Program-made: the position numbers and the translations under genes
From: Chthonomonas calidirosea
GTDB taxonomy: Bacteria; Armatimonadota; Chthonomonadetes; Chthonomonadales; Chthonomonadaceae
DNA length: 33,880 bases
Direction of reading: 5' to 3'
Assembly: GCA_945878775.1 (NCBI GenBank)
Contig: CAMCUQ010000020.1
Span: 1 to 33,880, forward strand
Notes under the pieces: generated by a model
What the model was told of the DNA's origin: nothing
Databases searched by the model: none
Seen by the model: only the letters and a program-made list of their open reading frames with translations
Shown here: piece after piece, positions 33,307 through 33,880 of the stretch
Layout: each line of letters begins with the position of its first letter
Numbering within the stretch: the stretch's first letter is position 1

Positions 33307-33750
33307 ATGAAGGTTCTGGTGACGGGTTGTGCAGGCAATATTGGACGAGAGCAGGTCAAACAACTCCTAGAGGCAGGGCATGCCGTGCGTGGATTGGATC
33401 GTTTGGCAAGACGGAAAGAGGATGATTACGAATATCTTTGCGGCGACTTGCGGGACATTTATCTGATCCGAAAGGCTATGGAGGGTATGGACGCCGTCAT
33501 TCATTTGGGAGCCATTCCAAGCGACAGGCAGGGGCATGCCGACGATGTTCTTTCTAGTAATGTACAAGGTACATGGAACGTTCTCCTTGCCTGTGTGGAG
33601 GCAGGAGTGGAGAGAGTGGTCAACTATTCCAGTATCAATGCACTAGGATGTGTGGGGGGCTACAAAAACGCGGTGACGTTGCCTCTCGACGACGCCTATC
33701 CCCGTCACCCTTACTCTCCTTACCAACTCTCTAACTTTAGTTTCCGGTAA
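33307..33750 (+). pseudogene. NAD-dependent epimerase/dehydratase, truncated at the catalytic Lys
   Basis: The 147-residue frame starts MKVLVTGCAGNIGREQ, with the Rossmann GxxGxxG motif, and continues with YLCGDLRDIYL, DAVIHLGAIPS, NVQGTWNVLLACVEAGVERVV and YSSINALG. It ends SPYQLSNFSFR. In full-length relatives this is the YxxxK catalytic motif (YQLSK); here the codon that should be Lys is changed to Asn exactly at the inverted repeat at 33734-33751. The remaining half of the enzyme, about 150 residues, is missing, so it cannot work as a dehydrogenase/epimerase. The stop codon comes from the repeat. GGAAATA precedes the start. Confidence 0.9.
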
Positions 33751-33751
33751 A
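33734..33751 (+). repeat. 18-bp terminal inverted repeat, right copy
   Basis: ACTTTAGTTTCCGGTAAA is identical, in inverted orientation, to 131-148. It replaces the end of the epimerase YxxxK motif and provides the TAA stop. Beyond it the sequence does not match the left end of the window, which is expected if the two copies are the two different ends of one element type. Confidence 0.65.
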
Positions 33752-33880
33752 TCCGAGTGCATTTTGGTCTTGAATTTGCTCTGAGTTCCGCTTCCGCCTT
33801 CGGTGGGCGGTGACTCCGGTGGTAAGATGGGCGGTGACGCTGTTCTTTTTTCGGATTTGCCCTAGCGGTTCGGGCAAGTT
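33737..33880 (-). CDS. Possible C-terminal fragment of a transposase (unverified)
   Basis: An open minus-strand frame of 47 codons enters from the right edge and ends at a TAA inside the inverted repeat. It reads NLPEPLGQIRKKNSVTAH early and closes with QDQNALGFTGN; it is rich in basic residues. Transposases often end at or inside the terminal repeat, which is the reason to mention it. I recognise no transposase motif and another frame on the same strand is also open, so this could be noncoding. Confidence 0.25.
   Translation of the reverse strand, partial: NLPEPLGQIRKKNSVTAHLTTGVTAHRRRKRNSEQIQDQNALGFTGN

Larger units (their letters stand above)
33734..33880. mobile_element. Other end of the putative mobile element (partial)
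   Basis: This stretch lies beyond the epimerase truncation. It begins with the inverted repeat and includes a direct repeat GGGCGGTGAC (33805-33814 and 33829-33838, approximate). On the minus strand it is open across the window edge. With the left end it suggests an insertion-sequence-like element whose two ends are in different copies; the interior is not in this window. Confidence 0.5.

Noticed and set aside
1..33880. CRISPR array, tRNA, rRNA or riboswitch
   Set aside because: I found no regularly spaced repeats, no tRNA-like cloverleaf with a recognisable TTC loop, no rRNA segments and no known riboswitch core. This was a visual reading, so a small RNA could have been missed.

Overview
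This 33.9 kb window looks like one complete contig from a bacterial chromosome. It is gene-dense, of moderate GC, and carries mostly chromosomal metabolic genes. Secreted SBBP-repeat protein, large secreted glycosidases, a Tat lipoprotein, a DUF3866 protein and a fused thiazole/oxazole (TOMM) cyclodehydratase appear together. That mix fits an Armatimonadota-like or similar heterotroph, but no rRNA or tRNA is present, so the taxonomy is only a guess. I see no CRISPR array, phage genes or complete insertion sequence.

Both ends are the most striking structural feature. An 18-bp sequence at 131-148 recurs inverted at 33734-33751. At each place it cuts off a gene: an SBBP-repeat protein on the left and an NAD-dependent epimerase on the right. 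The DNA outside the two repeats is unrelated. This is what the two different ends of one multicopy mobile element would look like, with the contig breaking inside two of its copies. The left end has an outward promoter-like TATAAT, and the right end has an open frame that stops inside the repeat.

Layout: (1) 142-1560 minus, truncated SBBP-repeat protein. (2) 1904-6139 plus, an operon of circularly permuted ATP-grasp, alpha-E protein, transglutaminase-like protease, a PII signal protein overlapping the protease by 4 nt, and a RidA protein. The first three are a known set predicted to make and process a peptide; the PII coupling is the unusual part. (3) 6147-9758 minus, a 1203-residue secreted glycosidase with two GH39-like barrels, the second apparently catalytically dead. 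(4) 9961-13782 plus, SIS-domain sugar isomerase/deaminase, then DUF3866, cyclase-family hydrolase and a phytanoyl-CoA dioxygenase-like protein. (5) 21394 down to 13885 minus, a closely spaced run of slipin, Tat lipoprotein, amidase, seven-bladed-propeller protein, fused TOMM cyclodehydratase and an 83-residue unknown protein. No TOMM precursor or dehydrogenase is recognisable. (6) 21444-33282 plus, M14 carboxypeptidase, GH42-like glycosidase, a 30-residue four-cysteine microprotein, GmhB-like phosphatase, TMEM14 protein, a 54-residue membrane peptide, AnmK, then GlmU-Prs from a consensus promoter, a YcxB-like membrane protein ending at a clear terminator, and a sugar isomerase/epimerase. (7) The truncated epimerase at the right end.

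Several genes concern amino-sugar and cell-wall metabolism (AnmK, GlmU, GmhB-like, the SIS protein), and two are large secreted glycosidases, suggesting a saccharolytic lifestyle. The best candidates for something undescribed are the PII-coupled ATP-grasp operon, the orphan TOMM cyclodehydratase inside an amidase/propeller/slipin operon, and the four-cysteine microprotein.
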